Origin: Marasmius tenuissimus
Taxonomy: Eukaryota > Basidiomycota > Agaricomycetes > Agaricales > Marasmiaceae
DNA: 64,000 nt
Assembly (NCBI GenBank): GCA_029532415.1
Contig: JAQOTA010000053.1
Span: 4,650,001 to 4,714,000 of the forward strand
Reading direction: 5' to 3'
In this document: positions 35,254 through 45,918 of the stretch, piece after piece
Layout: each line of letters starts with the position of its first letter
How positions within the stretch are numbered: position 1 is the stretch's first letter
Position numbers and translations under genes: made by a program
Notes under the pieces: model-generated
Database searches by the model: none
What the model was told of the DNA's origin: nothing
The model's input: the letters and a program-made list of their open reading frames with translations, nothing else

Positions 35254-36243
35254 CTACGAAAACGCCATTGCCAGCGACTCGAGATCCTGCAAGTCGTCCT
35301 GAACCTCTGACAGCTCCTTCATCTTCTGCTCCACGTTTTCGTTGGCCTGCAAGAGAGCTGTTCTCTCGTTGTCGAGACGGCGAAGACGGGCACGAAGGGG
35401 TTCCTGTTCCTCTTTGATGGCCTCGAGGCGAGCGGAATTATTGTCGATCGAGGTGCGTGCAGCCGCTAGCTCATTATCAACCTGAGCTAAGCGTTGACAA
35501 ACCTCTGTGAGCGTGAACTGAGGTGGTGGTATATGAGCATGCTGAGCTTCTGGAAGCGCTCGGATGACTAGTATAGATAGTGTTAGCAAAAAGTCATTGA
35601 CAAAAAAAGAGCTGTGAAAAAGTATGCAGTACTCACTGAGGGTCCGAGCCCACTTATCTGTCGCAGTCAGAGTCAATGCCGAAATTTTTCGCTGTCCCAG
35701 GGGCTGGAAAGCAGAGTGGAGATCCTTCCGCACGTATAGGGCAATGTGCCTGTGGGAGGGTTTTCCGGACATGGAGGCTTGAGGACGCCAACGGAAGACA
35801 GCGGAGTCAGCTGGCTCAGTCCAGCTTGGACGCCCCGGCGTGAGTGACACTATCCTGGGGCTTTGTGGACCCGCATTGCGCCAGCTGTTCTCGGTGACTT
35901 CAAAGTCCTCGCTTGCCCAACCGTTGTTTCCGTTCCCCCAGGTATTGTTCGTCACCGTGTGCTGCGCGACCGAGTGTTGAGCATGCGGGGGGTTGTCCGA
36001 ATTGCCAGGATTTCCGTTGAGAACCGAGGTAAGAGGGGCGTCCGATGGCATGAGTGGTGGAAGCTGGTCATCTTCTGAGACCTCGCCGGCACTGGAGGTT
36101 TCGTCAACAGCAATGGGATCGAGGACGTTGGTGACATCGGCATCAGGTTGTGTGGTAGTGTTGGAGGAGACAACAACAACATCGGTGTCGGAAGACTGGG
36201 ATGAAAAATGAGCATTGGTGGAAGGAGAAGATGGAGTGTTCAT
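35254..36243 (-). CDS. KDZ cargo protein 4, disordered N-terminus plus coiled coil
   Basis: The frame begins MNTPSSPSTNAHFSSQSSD and is rich in Ser, Thr, Asn and Pro for the first 150 residues, with a tryptophan-bearing block NNTWGNGNNGWASEDFEVTE. A middle segment reads RHIALYVRKDLHSAFQPLG. A GT...AG intron (about 35,571-35,637), which happens to stay open, probably joins ARTL to VIRALPEAQH. The C-terminal 100 residues form a coiled coil (LAQVDNELAAARTSIDNN; LRARLRRLDNERTALLQ). Function unknown. Confidence 0.65.
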   Translation of the reverse strand: MNTPSSPSTNAHFSSQSSDTDVVVVSSNTTTQPDADVTNVLDPIAVDETSSAGEVSEDDQLPPLMPSDAPLTSVLNGNPGNSDNPPHAQHSVAQHTVTNNTWGNGNNGWASEDFEVTENSWRNAGPQSPRIVSLTPGRPSWTEPADSAVFRWRPQASMSGKPSHRHIALYVRKDLHSAFQPLGQRKISALTLTATDKWARTLSEYCILFHSSFFVNDFLLTLSILVIRALPEAQHAHIPPPQFTLTEVCQRLAQVDNELAAARTSIDNNSARLEAIKEEQEPLRARLRRLDNERTALLQANENVEQKMKELSEVQDDLQDLESLAMAFS

Positions 36244-36482
36244 GGCAGCGAGAAAGTGGGGTGAAAAGAACTAGAGGAACACAGACGGTGGTGGAAGCGT
36301 GAAGGATAATTTTTCGCGCCTTCCTTTGGGACTCAGGTTAAATACCAAACACCTCCTGCCAATTTGGGACACGCAACGGACCCCAATCACCACTCACACG
36401 CGCTTGTTTTCCAAGAAGAACGTGCAATACAAATACTTATCAGATTGATTGTGATAAAAGACGATACGAGGTGGTGAATAAT

Positions 36483-37412
36483 CTAGAGAGACATTCTAGC
36501 AACGACATCCTCAAGACCATTGTCCGCGAGCTGTGTAGCTAGAGGTGCGGTATTCTGGTAAACATTGAGAACCTCAATACTTCCGTCGAAGTACTGCTCA
36601 AAGTAGACTGTCCACGCTTGATGGTGTCGTGGATAACTCCTGTGGCGGGCCCTACTGACTCCAAGTACAAGACGAGCAACGTGGTTCCTGTGTGTCGGAT
36701 CTCCGTCAGATTCATCAATGAAATGAAAAAGATAACCTGACTTCGGACTCACCAATCTGTGAAGATACCGACCTCGATCCCTGCTGTGACTACATAGTAG
36801 ACACTAGCCGGTTGAGGAACAATGAAATTACGGGGATGCGGAACCTTTCCAGGGTATCGATCTTCGTAATGTGCGATGAGAGCTTCATCTTGACTTATGT
36901 CTCTTGATCCTGATGGTCGAGAACGTGAGCTTGAGCTAAATGATGATGTCGGGGATGTCGTTGGAACGGAAGGGGAGTATGGGGATGGTTCACTTGAAGG
37001 TAACGGTCCAGAAGGTGTTGGCCCGGTGGTGGGTGGGGATGCCGGCGGTGCCTCCGACTCGCTGTCTGTTTGCGAGTAAGATGGTGGCATTATCGTTCAA
37101 TTCAACAAACTCACCGAGAGATGGGGCTGATTGAGTTTGTGAGGAGAGGCGACTTGGACAAGAGGGACTCTCGATGACTGTGACCGTGGTCGTCCTGGTA
37201 GTTGTACGTGCTAAAACTGAATTTTGAAGAAGATAAATGAGTATGGAAACGAAGCTTTGTGACGAAATCACCTCACCTTTATCAGAGCCCAGCTCAGTGG
37301 ACGTCTCTGTGCGAGTCCGAGTACGACTTCGAGCTTTTGACGGTGTGGCTACAATGATTTGAGTATGTAAAAAGCAGGTGAGAGTTCTGATATGAGGCTT
37401 ACCTGTCGACAT
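36483..37412 (-). CDS. KDZ cargo protein 5 with RNase H1 N-terminal / viroplasmin-like domain
   Basis: The model starts MST at 37,412, and several exons encode a Thr/Arg- and Ser/Pro-rich disordered region (ATPSKARSRTRTRTETSTEL; ARTTTRTTTVTVIE; PPASPPTTGPTPSGPLPSSE). This leads to VYYVVTAGIEVGIFTDW, then NHVARLVLGVSRARHRSYPRH and AWTVYFEQYFDGS. That block has the layout of the small RNA-DNA/dsRNA-binding domain found at the N-terminus of eukaryotic RNase H1 and in viroplasmin proteins: YYVV..G...GIF..W......V.GVS.A....Y. No RNase H catalytic domain follows. The last intron boundary (near 36,690-36,753) is the least certain. Confidence 0.65.
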
Positions 37413-38037
37413 AAGGCTTTGCTGGGACTGTGGGTGATATCGGACGGTGGAAAAATTTTGTATGTGTGCAGGTGAAGTGAAGGGGGGAGGGAAGAATGGA
37501 ATTCGCCACTTGCCAGATAGAGACACGAACGCGGATTCACACGGACCGGTTCAAACAGCCGGACTTGCAGACGGAACTTGCCGAACGTGCTGTGCAAGAA
37601 ATGTGTACGTCATGGCCCTGATCTCCACTGAACCTCGACTTCAGACGCACTGTGGATCAACAAGTAGCTACAACCTGAAGAATGGCTGGCACCCCAAAGA
37701 TAACAATTACTCGCAATCAAACCCAAACCCTTCGAGATTACATCTTCTGTTACCGAAACCATGTCAATTGGTCAACCAACTAGGCAAAACCTGAAGCAGA
37801 GTCACCCATGTGCGACTATCTGGCCCACCTTCAAGCAAATTGCAAATGGTACAAGATGTACGGATGCTGAAAAAGCTCATGGGGATCGCGATTGTGACTT
37901 CTGTGAGTGCGGTAAAACTTTTTAGGGTGCTAGCAGCCCGTCCGAGTGTTTTTTTTGAATCTAGGTTCATTTGCCACAAATTCTCCGTCGATATACCTGC
38001 TCTCTTCCTCTCTCTTCACATCCTCTCACTACTATTT
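37413..38037. other. Divergent promoter region inside the KDZ element
   Basis: About 625 bp between the minus-strand gene starting at 37,412 and the plus-strand gene starting at 38,038. No coding potential was recognised. A T8 run lies near 37,951. Confidence 0.4.
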
Positions 38038-40267
38038 ATGCCTAAAAGGGTTGGCGTTCGCACTCAGTCGCGTGCAGATATGCTCGCGGCTAGGTATCAC
38101 GCTGTTCCCCCTGGTGCTCTGATGGAGAAACGGACACATCACGCCACGACAAAACGTGCACCCATGCCTCGAGCAGAACGCGAGCGACGCCGACTTCAAC
38201 GCAAGACACGAGACGTTGCTATCAAGAAGAAGATTGCGCAGCTTCGAAAGTATATTCTCCAGGAATGCCATAAGCTGGCGACGGAGTACAAGATGAAGGA
38301 CCGGTACTTTCTGGACATGTTTTATCAAGGTGGACTCCGCATTAGGAAGCCTGCAAAACTCCCCAACGAATTCAATGCCTTCAAGTGGATGAAGGCACGT
38401 CAGAATCGCGAGGGTCAGCTTCTATAGCTCTCGTTTATCTATTTTTTTTTATCACTGACTACCCTCAACCACAGCTGGCCGCCCACCTATGACAATACAG
38501 GAGATCCAGACCGAGTTCAAGGCCGAGTATCACAAGCAGACGCCCCAGGAACGACAGAAGATGATGGACGACTTCAAGAACAATCGGGACGAGGAGAAGA
38601 GGGAGCGGCTGAAGAGACCCAGCATTGCAGAGAAAGTCGCTGACACATCGTCTTGCCTCGCACAGATCATTGCGATTGTAAGTTGTGACCTTCCTTATCT
38701 ACCTTCACTTTCTGGTTCTCACTCCTTCTCAGTTGACCGGTCTCAAACATCGTGTCGGGATCGAGGCCATGGTTCTTCTTGTGAAGAACAGGCCGGAGAA
38801 GATCATGAAACCACAATGGATATTCACAGACAACCGCATTGAACAGTATCTCTCGACTCTCCTACGCGGCTGGAATACCTCGACCGTTGGCAAAAAGATT
38901 GAGGCTCTTGCAGTCTGTGGCTGCGATCCCACAAGTAAGTTTATGATCCTGGACATTACGTGAAAGTTAACATCTGTTTTTAGAACTCATTCAAAGTCTA
39001 AAGGACCAAGCTTCGGCCCTGAAGCGGGAAATCACCTCTCTTATCCAAAACGCACTTGGTACGTATTCAGCAGCTTCATATCACATTCAAACTCTGACTG
39101 AACTACGCTACAGATGAGGTGTGCTCTACGACAAATGTCACCATGCAGTACGAGCAATTCGACGCGCGCATCACCCTTCGCTATGGCGTGGTTTGCGAGG
39201 GATGGCCAAAGGGAGTGCCGTTTGTGAAGACAAGCAGTTTAGGGGGGTCCAACGATACACTGTTCCTCGTGCGCGATGCCTGGCGTGATGGTGTTGCCAA
39301 GTTCCGGAAGCTGGATGCTGACGAGTTTGAGGCTTGGAAGGCGGCACGTGCGCAGGGTATACAGAACGGGACCGTCAAGCTGAAGCCGAGAAAGAAGCGC
39401 CGTGATGCCGGAGTGAAGAGAGGCCCGCAGGGAAAACCAAAAACCACTAAGGCAAGGGACGATTCTGATGAAGGGGATTCAGAATCGTCCGATGAAGAGT
39501 CTGACGAAGGGTCTGTTGAAGACAACACTCTGTCTACAGAGGTGAGAGAACTTTTTCTTCTTTCGCAACGGTAGTTAACCCTCGCTTCAAAGGTGCCGCC
39601 AGCAAAAAAACCCAGGCAACAGAAACCCACGAAACCGAAGGGCGGCCCGAAACCCACCAAGTCCAAATCAAGCGGCTCTGAAGCCAGTCCTGCCATCGCT
39701 CCCGTTCCCGCTCCCGCTCCCGCTCCCGCTCCACCCTCCCCTTCCATCCCTGATCCAACTCCTCTTCCTCCCCGTCCATTACCGAAGCGCTTGCCTTCTG
39801 CAATCGAGAGAGAACAGCAGAACAATAGTCAGACTCCAGTTTCCAACGATCCACCACCCTCCCCTGTTGTCGTAATAACGAACCCGAAGACAGACCTTGG
39901 CAACACAGATTCGGCCATGCCACTGGATGACGCAGCCATCGACCCTCTCTTACTCCACGATGTCCACAACCCTCCTGCGATCCAACTCACGGCCGGCCCG
40001 ATGACCGGTATCGGCCAAACAACCACTGGTGCGTCCAGTGAGAGTGGAGACCCACTCCCTCCAATGACCGCACCTGATAGCACGACACGCAAAGCAGGAC
40101 AGAAGCGGAAGACAGCGGAGGAGCCGACGGAGGAGCCTCAGAATGGTGGAGAGAACACACACTCTCGGCCCAAGCGGGCCCGGGTAGCACCCAAGAAAAA
40201 ACACTTGGGTGCGAGCACTCATCCTGCCACGCGTACGCGAGGGGAGGGATCTGATAACGACGAGTAA
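38038..40267 (+). CDS. KDZ cargo protein 6, HMG-box-like
   Basis: Multi-exon gene of about 600 residues starting MPKRVGVRTQSRADM. An arginine-rich region (RAERERRRLQRKTRD) precedes an HMG-box-like stretch: NEFNAFKWMKARQNREG, then across an intron MTIQEIQTEFKAEYHKQTPQ and ERQKMMDDFKN. I recognise this from proteins that accompany KDZ elements in Agaricomycetes. A second conserved region (GLKHRVGIEAMVLLVKN; RIEQYLSTLLRGWN) follows. The C-terminal half is low-complexity: Lys-rich (LKPRKKRRDAGVKRG), acidic (DSESSDEESDEG), an Ala-Pro repeat (PVPAPAPAPAPP) and a final basic tail (RPKRARVAPKKKH). It is likely nuclear and DNA-binding, possibly assisting transposition. Confidence 0.75.
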
Positions 40268-40838
40268 GACCTTCCAACCATTTTGTTATTTGCGTTAATC
40301 TTCAGATAAATCGTGTATCATCGTGTATCATCGTGTATAATTGTACTACCTTGTTGCCCGTAATCGACACTTGTATGTTATTGGAAAGGAAACCGTCGAC
40401 GTAGGATTCCGGCGGGTGCCAAGATAAGACTTGAGGTCAGGTCAAAAACAGCAGTAGGTAGAGATAGGTAGTCGCGTTCGTGGAGAGAGAGACGGGGAGA
40501 AACATGGACATCATTAATGAATATCGAGAGAAGACCCCTTCCCCCCCTTACGTTCTGTTACAGCCAGGCCATAGTTGTCCGAGCTTTCAACCTCAACTCT
40601 CTCATCACGCCTGCAACTTGACTGGCTCGTTTATGAGGGGAGAGCTTGGAAGAGTGCGTGTTAGACAGGGAAAAATTTATGAACAGTCTTGAAAAGGATG
40701 ACTAGGTGAACAAGAAGAGGTAGTTGCAGGTGGATGAGCGACGAGAGAAAAACCAGAATGTTGAGTATCATGTAGTGGGCGGATAGGGAAAAAAGTGTCG
40801 GATAGGCCAGAGTAGGCACGGGAGAAGGGAGCTGTCGT
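40268..40838. other. Non-coding interior next to the right KDZ repeat
   Basis: No gene. A short tandem array with unit ATCGTGTATC repeated about three times lies near 40,311-40,341. The last part shows patchy similarity to the complement of the left end beyond the 255-bp repeat. Confidence 0.5.
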
Positions 40839-41093
40839 GGGTGAAGGTGTGAGGTGATGAGTAAGCGTTGGTCAAAAAAGGAAGGGAGCGTCGGGAGGGA
40901 GGGCGCGGGGGCGGGAGCTTGCATGACTGAGAGGACTTGAGAGGATATGAGGGAAAGATCTTGAGGATAACGAGGGTATCTAAGGAAGTTATTGAGAGAT
41001 GCGGCAGACCACATCAGTCCACCACAAACCAAATGGTTCCGGCGGCCCGGTTCTGCCCACTGGTTTGTAGTACAGGGGTGGGACGGTTAGGTG
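40839..41093. repeat. KDZ terminal inverted repeat, right
   Basis: Complement of 28,301-28,555, ending CGGTTAGGTG. A minus-strand open frame across it duplicates the plus frame in the left repeat and is an artefact of the repeat. Confidence 0.9.
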
Positions 41094-41100
41094 GTAAATG
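41094..41100. repeat. Target site duplication, right copy (GTAAATG)
   Basis: Same seven bases and orientation as 28,294-28,300. Confidence 0.85.
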
Positions 41101-41284
41101 GGCCATTGATTTCCAATGATTAGGATATACGGGCGTGAGCACAAAGACAGGAAACCAGCTATGGTCTTGTCGGTCGATCGGACACCGATGGTATCTGCTC
41201 AGCTGGTGTAGTGGTATTCTCTCTTTGTGTAGTGTACTTTTGTACCCGTATATAGTGTGGAATGAATTCATTTATTTTCTACTG

Positions 41285-41487
41285 TCCTAGCTGGCATTGA
41301 TGTATGGAGACGCATGGAAGGATTGCACAAAACCAGCCGCAATCATGGCTGGTATGGATGCATGGATGGCATAGAGCTGGATTATTCGCTCCATGCATGC
41401 CCCCCCTGCTCCATACCGGTATGTCGGAGGTATGGAGCCGCATGGATCCGCATGGATCCATACCTCCATGCATTTCCCGTTTCACTG
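41285..41487. repeat. Right terminal repeat of the outer element with ATGGATGG subrepeats
   Basis: Iterations of CATGGAT/GCATGG and GGTATGG precede the terminal ATTTCCCGTTTCACTG, the inverted partner of the left end at 22,845. A nearly perfect palindrome (GGTATGGA...TCCATACC) lies near 41,430-41,466. Confidence 0.65.
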
Positions 41488-41489
41488 AT

Positions 41490-42170
41490 GTCACCGCTTC
41501 CTGGTATGATCGAGAAGCGAGCTTTCGCCTCTCAGCCGGTTCCAAGACCCTCTTTGCTCATGGAAAACCCAACAATGATCTCATAAATCAACTCGTCAAG
41601 CGTTTCTTGAGCTCTCCTTCTGGGTATATTGTGCTGGGTAATCTTTTCGCAGATTACGCGTACCCCATCCAAAAGTATTGGCCCGCCATCGCTGCGAAGA
41701 AGATTTTGGACGCGTGTTTCGTATCCTTGATCCGACGGCCCAACGCAGACCGATCTGGTGAAAGCCAATTCCTCGTCGAAAAGATCTTCGATGTTAGTGC
41801 AACCTCTATGAAATTTTTTACTTCTTCGAACTGATCCCTTCCCGCTGAACAGATCGCAGCGACATCACCGGAGGCTTGTCAGTATCTACTCCCGGTCTTG
41901 GTCTTTGTATGCACACAGAATGTAGTGGAAGACGAATTTGGCCAACTCCTTTGTCTGCTGGACATGTTCGGGATTGGCGTTCAGAGAGGCGGGCCGAAGT
42001 TAATTGACTGGATGAAGAAGCAGCCGCTTAGGACAGACCAGCGTAGGATGATCACAGGAATTTTAGAGCGCGAGAATGACGGAAAATGCATAATGTTCGC
42101 AAAGTTCTGGGAACGGGATGAGGTATTGGTACTCGAAAGGGAGGCAAGAGAGAGACTGAATGCGATCTAG
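41490..42170 (+). pseudogene. MYND zinc-finger protein, 3' half (stranded by insertion)
   Basis: Two exons (41490-41792 and 41853-42170) in phase, starting directly at the edge of the outer element with VTASWYDREASFRLSAGSK and ending EREARERLNAI. The sequence is helical (LVKRFLSSPSGYIVLGNLF; LLCLLDMFGIGVQRGGP) and continues the interrupted protein whose 5' half ends at 22,844. Adding both halves gives 414 codons without a stop. No promoter or start codon of its own is evident, so expression is doubtful unless the insertion is absent in other alleles. Confidence 0.8.
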
Positions 42171-42306
42171 TTCCAAATGCACGCCAGCACCATTGACATA
42201 TCTTACACCTGCACGCTTTATTTACATAACTTCATTCAGCGGATTCGGCGTGTATACTAGTACAGTTTACGGACTGGAATTATGATGATTGACCCTACTG
42301 TGTTGA

Positions 42307-44827
42307 TCAATGCTGCCCATCTCTCCTCGCACACCGCACCCTCAGTGGGCATTGCACGCCTTTCTCTAGCTCCCCTTCAATAGTCGGAGTCATTACGAGG
42401 CAGTTCTCGCGACGGATTTTGTCGCACTTGGGTGTCAGGGAGAATTCGAAGTTGCTGATCAGCTCAACGAGAAATACTTGGATCTCGGAAACCCTTGGAG
42501 AGAATATTCAGGACGAGCCGAGTATCACGAAAGTGGACATGAGACTTACGCAAATCTCCACCCGACGCAAGAACGAACGCCCCCGGAGAAAGTGAGACTG
42601 CATAAGATCCAACCGTCAGTATGATGAAGGGAGTGTCAACGAATCCGAGGCTTACAGGTTGGCGAAAACCCCTACCGATACATCCTTCTTCCCGGGGTTC
42701 TCCAACCACCGCTCGGGCCTGAAGAGGTGCGCATCATCCCCAAAGACAGCTTTGTTCCTGACGACTTGTTAGTTCGCTCCTTCTCTCGTTCGAGCAACTC
42801 CCTAGACACCCACTTATTATAACCCGGGACGGAAAGAAGAATCCTCTGGCCCTTGGAGACAGGTATCTCAGTTACTTCCTTACCGTCCGTGGTTCTGATA
42901 CTCTCAGCAAGAGGGATGCAATCGTCCACGGTAGCCATTTTAGTGATACGAATAGCCGGGGAGTGGCATCTTGATGATTCCTGGCGCGCGAGATGAGAAG
43001 TGAGGTTTCCATAGAGCTGAGGAATTCGCAGAGGCAGGAACGCACCTTCAAAACGGCATTCATATAGACGAGTGAGTCCAAATCTTCAGCGGTAAACCCC
43101 GAGCGTCCCTCGGCGGCGATTTGACGCTCCTTTTCGTGTATTTCCGCCCTCAGCTTCTCCTGAATGTCCGGGCTCTTGCATAATTCAAGTAGCGTCCAGC
43201 TAATCGAGTTGGCTATAGGATAAGATAAGAATGGCCCGGACATGATTGAGCGGCGCGCCGATACGTACCTGTTGTTTCGTGTCCTGCAAGGAACATGACC
43301 CTGTTGTTCCAAACGTGTTAGCATGCTGCAGGGGAGTGTGAGGGCGAATGACTTGACGTACAGCATCTGAGCAAACATCTCTTCTTCATTCAATTTGACC
43401 TTCTCAGTCTCCGACATATTTGCCTTTACTGATCGAGTCGCGCATCAGTTCGAGCTTCGCTATCCATATGAAACACATTCGAGAACTCACTCAGCAGTGA
43501 GAACACGTCTTTGAATTGATCTCCCTGACCGCCCGCAAACTCTTTCGACTTCTCTTCGACCAGCTCTCTCGCAACAGTCTTGGCTACTTCTTTTGTAGTT
43601 AGGCCTCGAGCTAACCGCGGATTCCATGCCGACATCTTGTCCAGTAGGTTTACCGCTGTCCTCGGAGACAGCAGACTGAGTAGGGCTTCCATGATAAACA
43701 TCCCGTCGCTGGGAGCAGCGAACATATCGGCGCTGTCATCCATCTGTTAGAGAGATCGTTATACCAAATGAATAGAGACTGGTGCTTACAATAGGTTGTT
43801 GTAAGCAGTGGAGAGACGGTCGTCTTTATTCTCCATAGCACCGAAGTCGTAGCCAAACCCGGCTTCATACATCTATGTCAGGTGCATCATGGATGTCAGC
43901 TGTGACGCAGAACATACCTTGTCCAATTGCATCCATTGTGGCGCGAGATATCCATCTAGGTATGTTAAGGACCTCTGACTCGTCTTGCGACATGGAGAGC
44001 ATGTCTTTCCATTTGTTCGTGAGCTATACGAAAGCATATCAATTTAGACGCCGGCAGTAGCACAAAAAGCCAGATACTCACAGTCGACGCAACAGAGGAG
44101 AATACAGGGATCAGGGCCCGTGCTCCTGACGTGCCGAACGCTGGGTTCATAATCCTCCGATGTCTCTTGTGATCGTCGCCTGTCAGAATGTTAACCGGGC
44201 ACGCGCGAGTGTAGAAAAGAACCCCAACGAACCATTCACGTAGGCAACGCTAGGCCCTTGAGAATAATAGTATTCGTAACTTGAGCTATAAATAAGACAG
44301 GTCCAATTGTTGGTTTGCGCACCGTTGATGAAGAAACTACGAGCACGGCCTTCCGGAGACTTGTCCCACCTGTAGCCCCCCAAAATATGGTGTATGGCTT
44401 TCGGATCAGAGATGAGTAGCTGGTCTTGCTGTGACTTGATTTAGTAATAAAGGGTGGCAAGTACCCATAATACACTCACCCCAAATGCTGCCTTGAACCG
44501 GACAATATTCCCGAATGCCGACTGCCATTTGAGGTCAATCTGCAAGATGGTCAGCTGTCGATCCCTCGAGAGAAGGAGGATTTGGGCTAACCTCTCCTGC
44601 CTGACCACGCATAAGCTCTCCAAGATTCCCTATGAACCTCGCTATGAGTTACTCGTGAGCGTTGAGTAAATGGGGGGTTACGCACCGATGAAAAACGACG
44701 GGCTTTCCGGGCCAGCGATGTGGGCAACGGAAGCTTTGCCAGACCTGCGCGCACGGTAGAGGATGAGGAAGACGAACACGGCTGCACCTAAAGTCAGCTG
44801 CAGTGGGTTGGACAGAGAGAGAGTCAT
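42307..44827 (-). CDS. Cytochrome P450 (P450-C)
   Basis: Third paralogue of the P450-A/B family. It starts MTLSLSNPLQLTLGAAVFVF with an N-terminal membrane segment and the hinge AGPESPSFFIG. Motifs in order: I-helix AGHETT near 43,270-43,290, ExxR as ESSR, PERW near 42,707-42,718 and haem loop FSGGVRSCVGWRFA near 42,550-42,590. The C-terminus reads GVQCPLRVRCARRDGQH. All exons followed are open. It is separated from P450-A/B by the nested transposon region and lies next to a complete ubiquitin-fusion gene. A role in the terpenoid pathway is only suggested by family relationship. Confidence 0.9.
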
Positions 44828-45918
44828 CGTGGGTGTAGTAGACACGGCAAGTTTCGAGTCTTGGAAACCGCTTTTATGGGTTGAGGCTAGGTCATGGGTG
44901 ACAGCCGAGATGCATGCGGGCCACCGTCCAAATTCCCTGAGAGGTAAGACGCATAGGCGTCAGCAATTCACCAGAATTGGCAATAGAAGTCCGAGCCGGT
45001 GAATTGAATAAGTAGCCGACAATACGGGTGCAGGTCCGTAGAAGCGAAGCACCACTTCTTATGTGAAGAAAGACGATGAGTGTCAGATAGTATGATGCAA
45101 ACTCACGATAGACTCGGACACACCTATGAAGCCGATAAGCCAGAATTACGGAGCGACAAAGTCATGTACCAGTTGATGGTCTTCCACCCTTTGCAGTCCA
45201 GGATTCGGATCTTCAAGACTGACTTATCAGTTTATGGGTGACGGTGTGGCGTTGTCGCGGGGTACAATGGCAGCCTTATTTCAGGTTCATATATCCTTGC
45301 TATCGTATGGCGGCTTATTCCGCCTATCAGCTCGTAGTCGATGTCCTTCCCTTGATTCGGCTCTGTTGTATTGCCGGTAAAGGCTTCGTCGGAACGTGAG
45401 AGTGCGCTGAGAAGCAAAAACATACCTCGGATAGTCATACGGATCCTCATGGACTCCGTTAATGCCGTGTCTACATTTCCAAACTCTCCTTGTGTCGCGA
45501 GAGGACAGGTCAAGTTGAATAGACATTCTCGACTGCGGGCATCGATTGAACGAGTCACTCTGACGATACCTTTTGCAGGAGAGCGGCGGACGGCGGTCGC
45601 ACTAGCATGTGGGTCGCTTTGTGGGCTTCATGTCGGAAATTGAATATTGACTTTCTGGCCCGTAGCACATACTCTACACGGTATTATGGAATACGCGAGA
45701 TGAGAAAACCACGATGAAGTCAGGTTTACCGTTCCATCGTCTGAATGCCGACAGAGATACCGTTTCTGCTTTGAGTTGATTAAACATGAGGGAGAATGTG
45801 GTCGGGTACCCGGGTTGAACGTTAGACCACAGATAGTAGGTGGACATCATCGTGGTTATGGACAAAGAGGAACGTCGCGCTCAGGGTCGCGTGCGGCGCT
45901 TGTTTGTCAACTACAATC
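44828..45918. other. Intergenic between P450-C and the ubiquitin-fusion gene
   Basis: About 1.1 kb. A minus frame at 45,232-45,558 has no recognised motif. Both flanking genes are transcribed outward, so this stretch holds two promoters. Confidence 0.45.

Larger units (their letters stand above)
28301..41093. mobile_element. KDZ-family DNA transposon with cargo (12.8 kb)
   Basis: Bounded by 255-bp terminal inverted repeats that start CACCTAACCGTCC and flanked by the 7-bp duplication GTAAATG. It encodes a KDZ (Zisupton-related) transposase on the plus strand and six further genes: 32,291-33,001 (+), 33,046-33,847 (-), 33,908-34,775 (-), 35,254-36,243 (-), 36,483-37,412 (-) and 38,038-40,267 (+). 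All seven frames are open after splicing and I see one mismatch between the inverted repeats (T/C at position 14), so the insertion looks recent and possibly active. KDZ elements are known to be abundant in Agaricomycetes and often carry TET/JBP genes; none was seen here. Confidence 0.9.
22845..41487. mobile_element. 18.6 kb insertion splitting the MYND gene (outer element)
   Basis: The left end reads CAGTGAAACGGGAAATACAT and the right end is its inverted complement ATTTCCCGTTTCACTG, with similarity extending to about 34 bp through the motif AGGTATGG. Both ends abut the dinucleotide AT (22,843-22,844 and 41,488-41,489), which may be a 2-bp target duplication. Removing 22,845-41,489 (18,645 bp, a multiple of three) rejoins the MYND reading frame exactly. 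About 12.8 kb of the insertion is a second element (KDZ, 28,301-41,093), leaving about 5.8 kb of outer-element sequence without a recognisable transposase. It may be a non-autonomous or decayed DNA transposon of a class I cannot name. Confidence 0.7.

Noticed and set aside
39181..39825. 214-codon minus-strand frame, Gly/Ser-rich
   Set aside because: Antisense of the low-complexity tail of the HMG-like cargo gene.
28301..41093. Possible TET/JBP gene in the KDZ element, as reported for many fungal KDZ transposons
   Set aside because: I looked for the HxD...H oxygenase pattern in the cargo frames and did not find it.
22845..41487. Interpretation of the 18.6 kb as a giant intron of the MYND gene
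   Set aside because: There is no splice donor or acceptor at the edges; instead inverted repeats sit at the junctions, and host introns here are about 50-70 bp.
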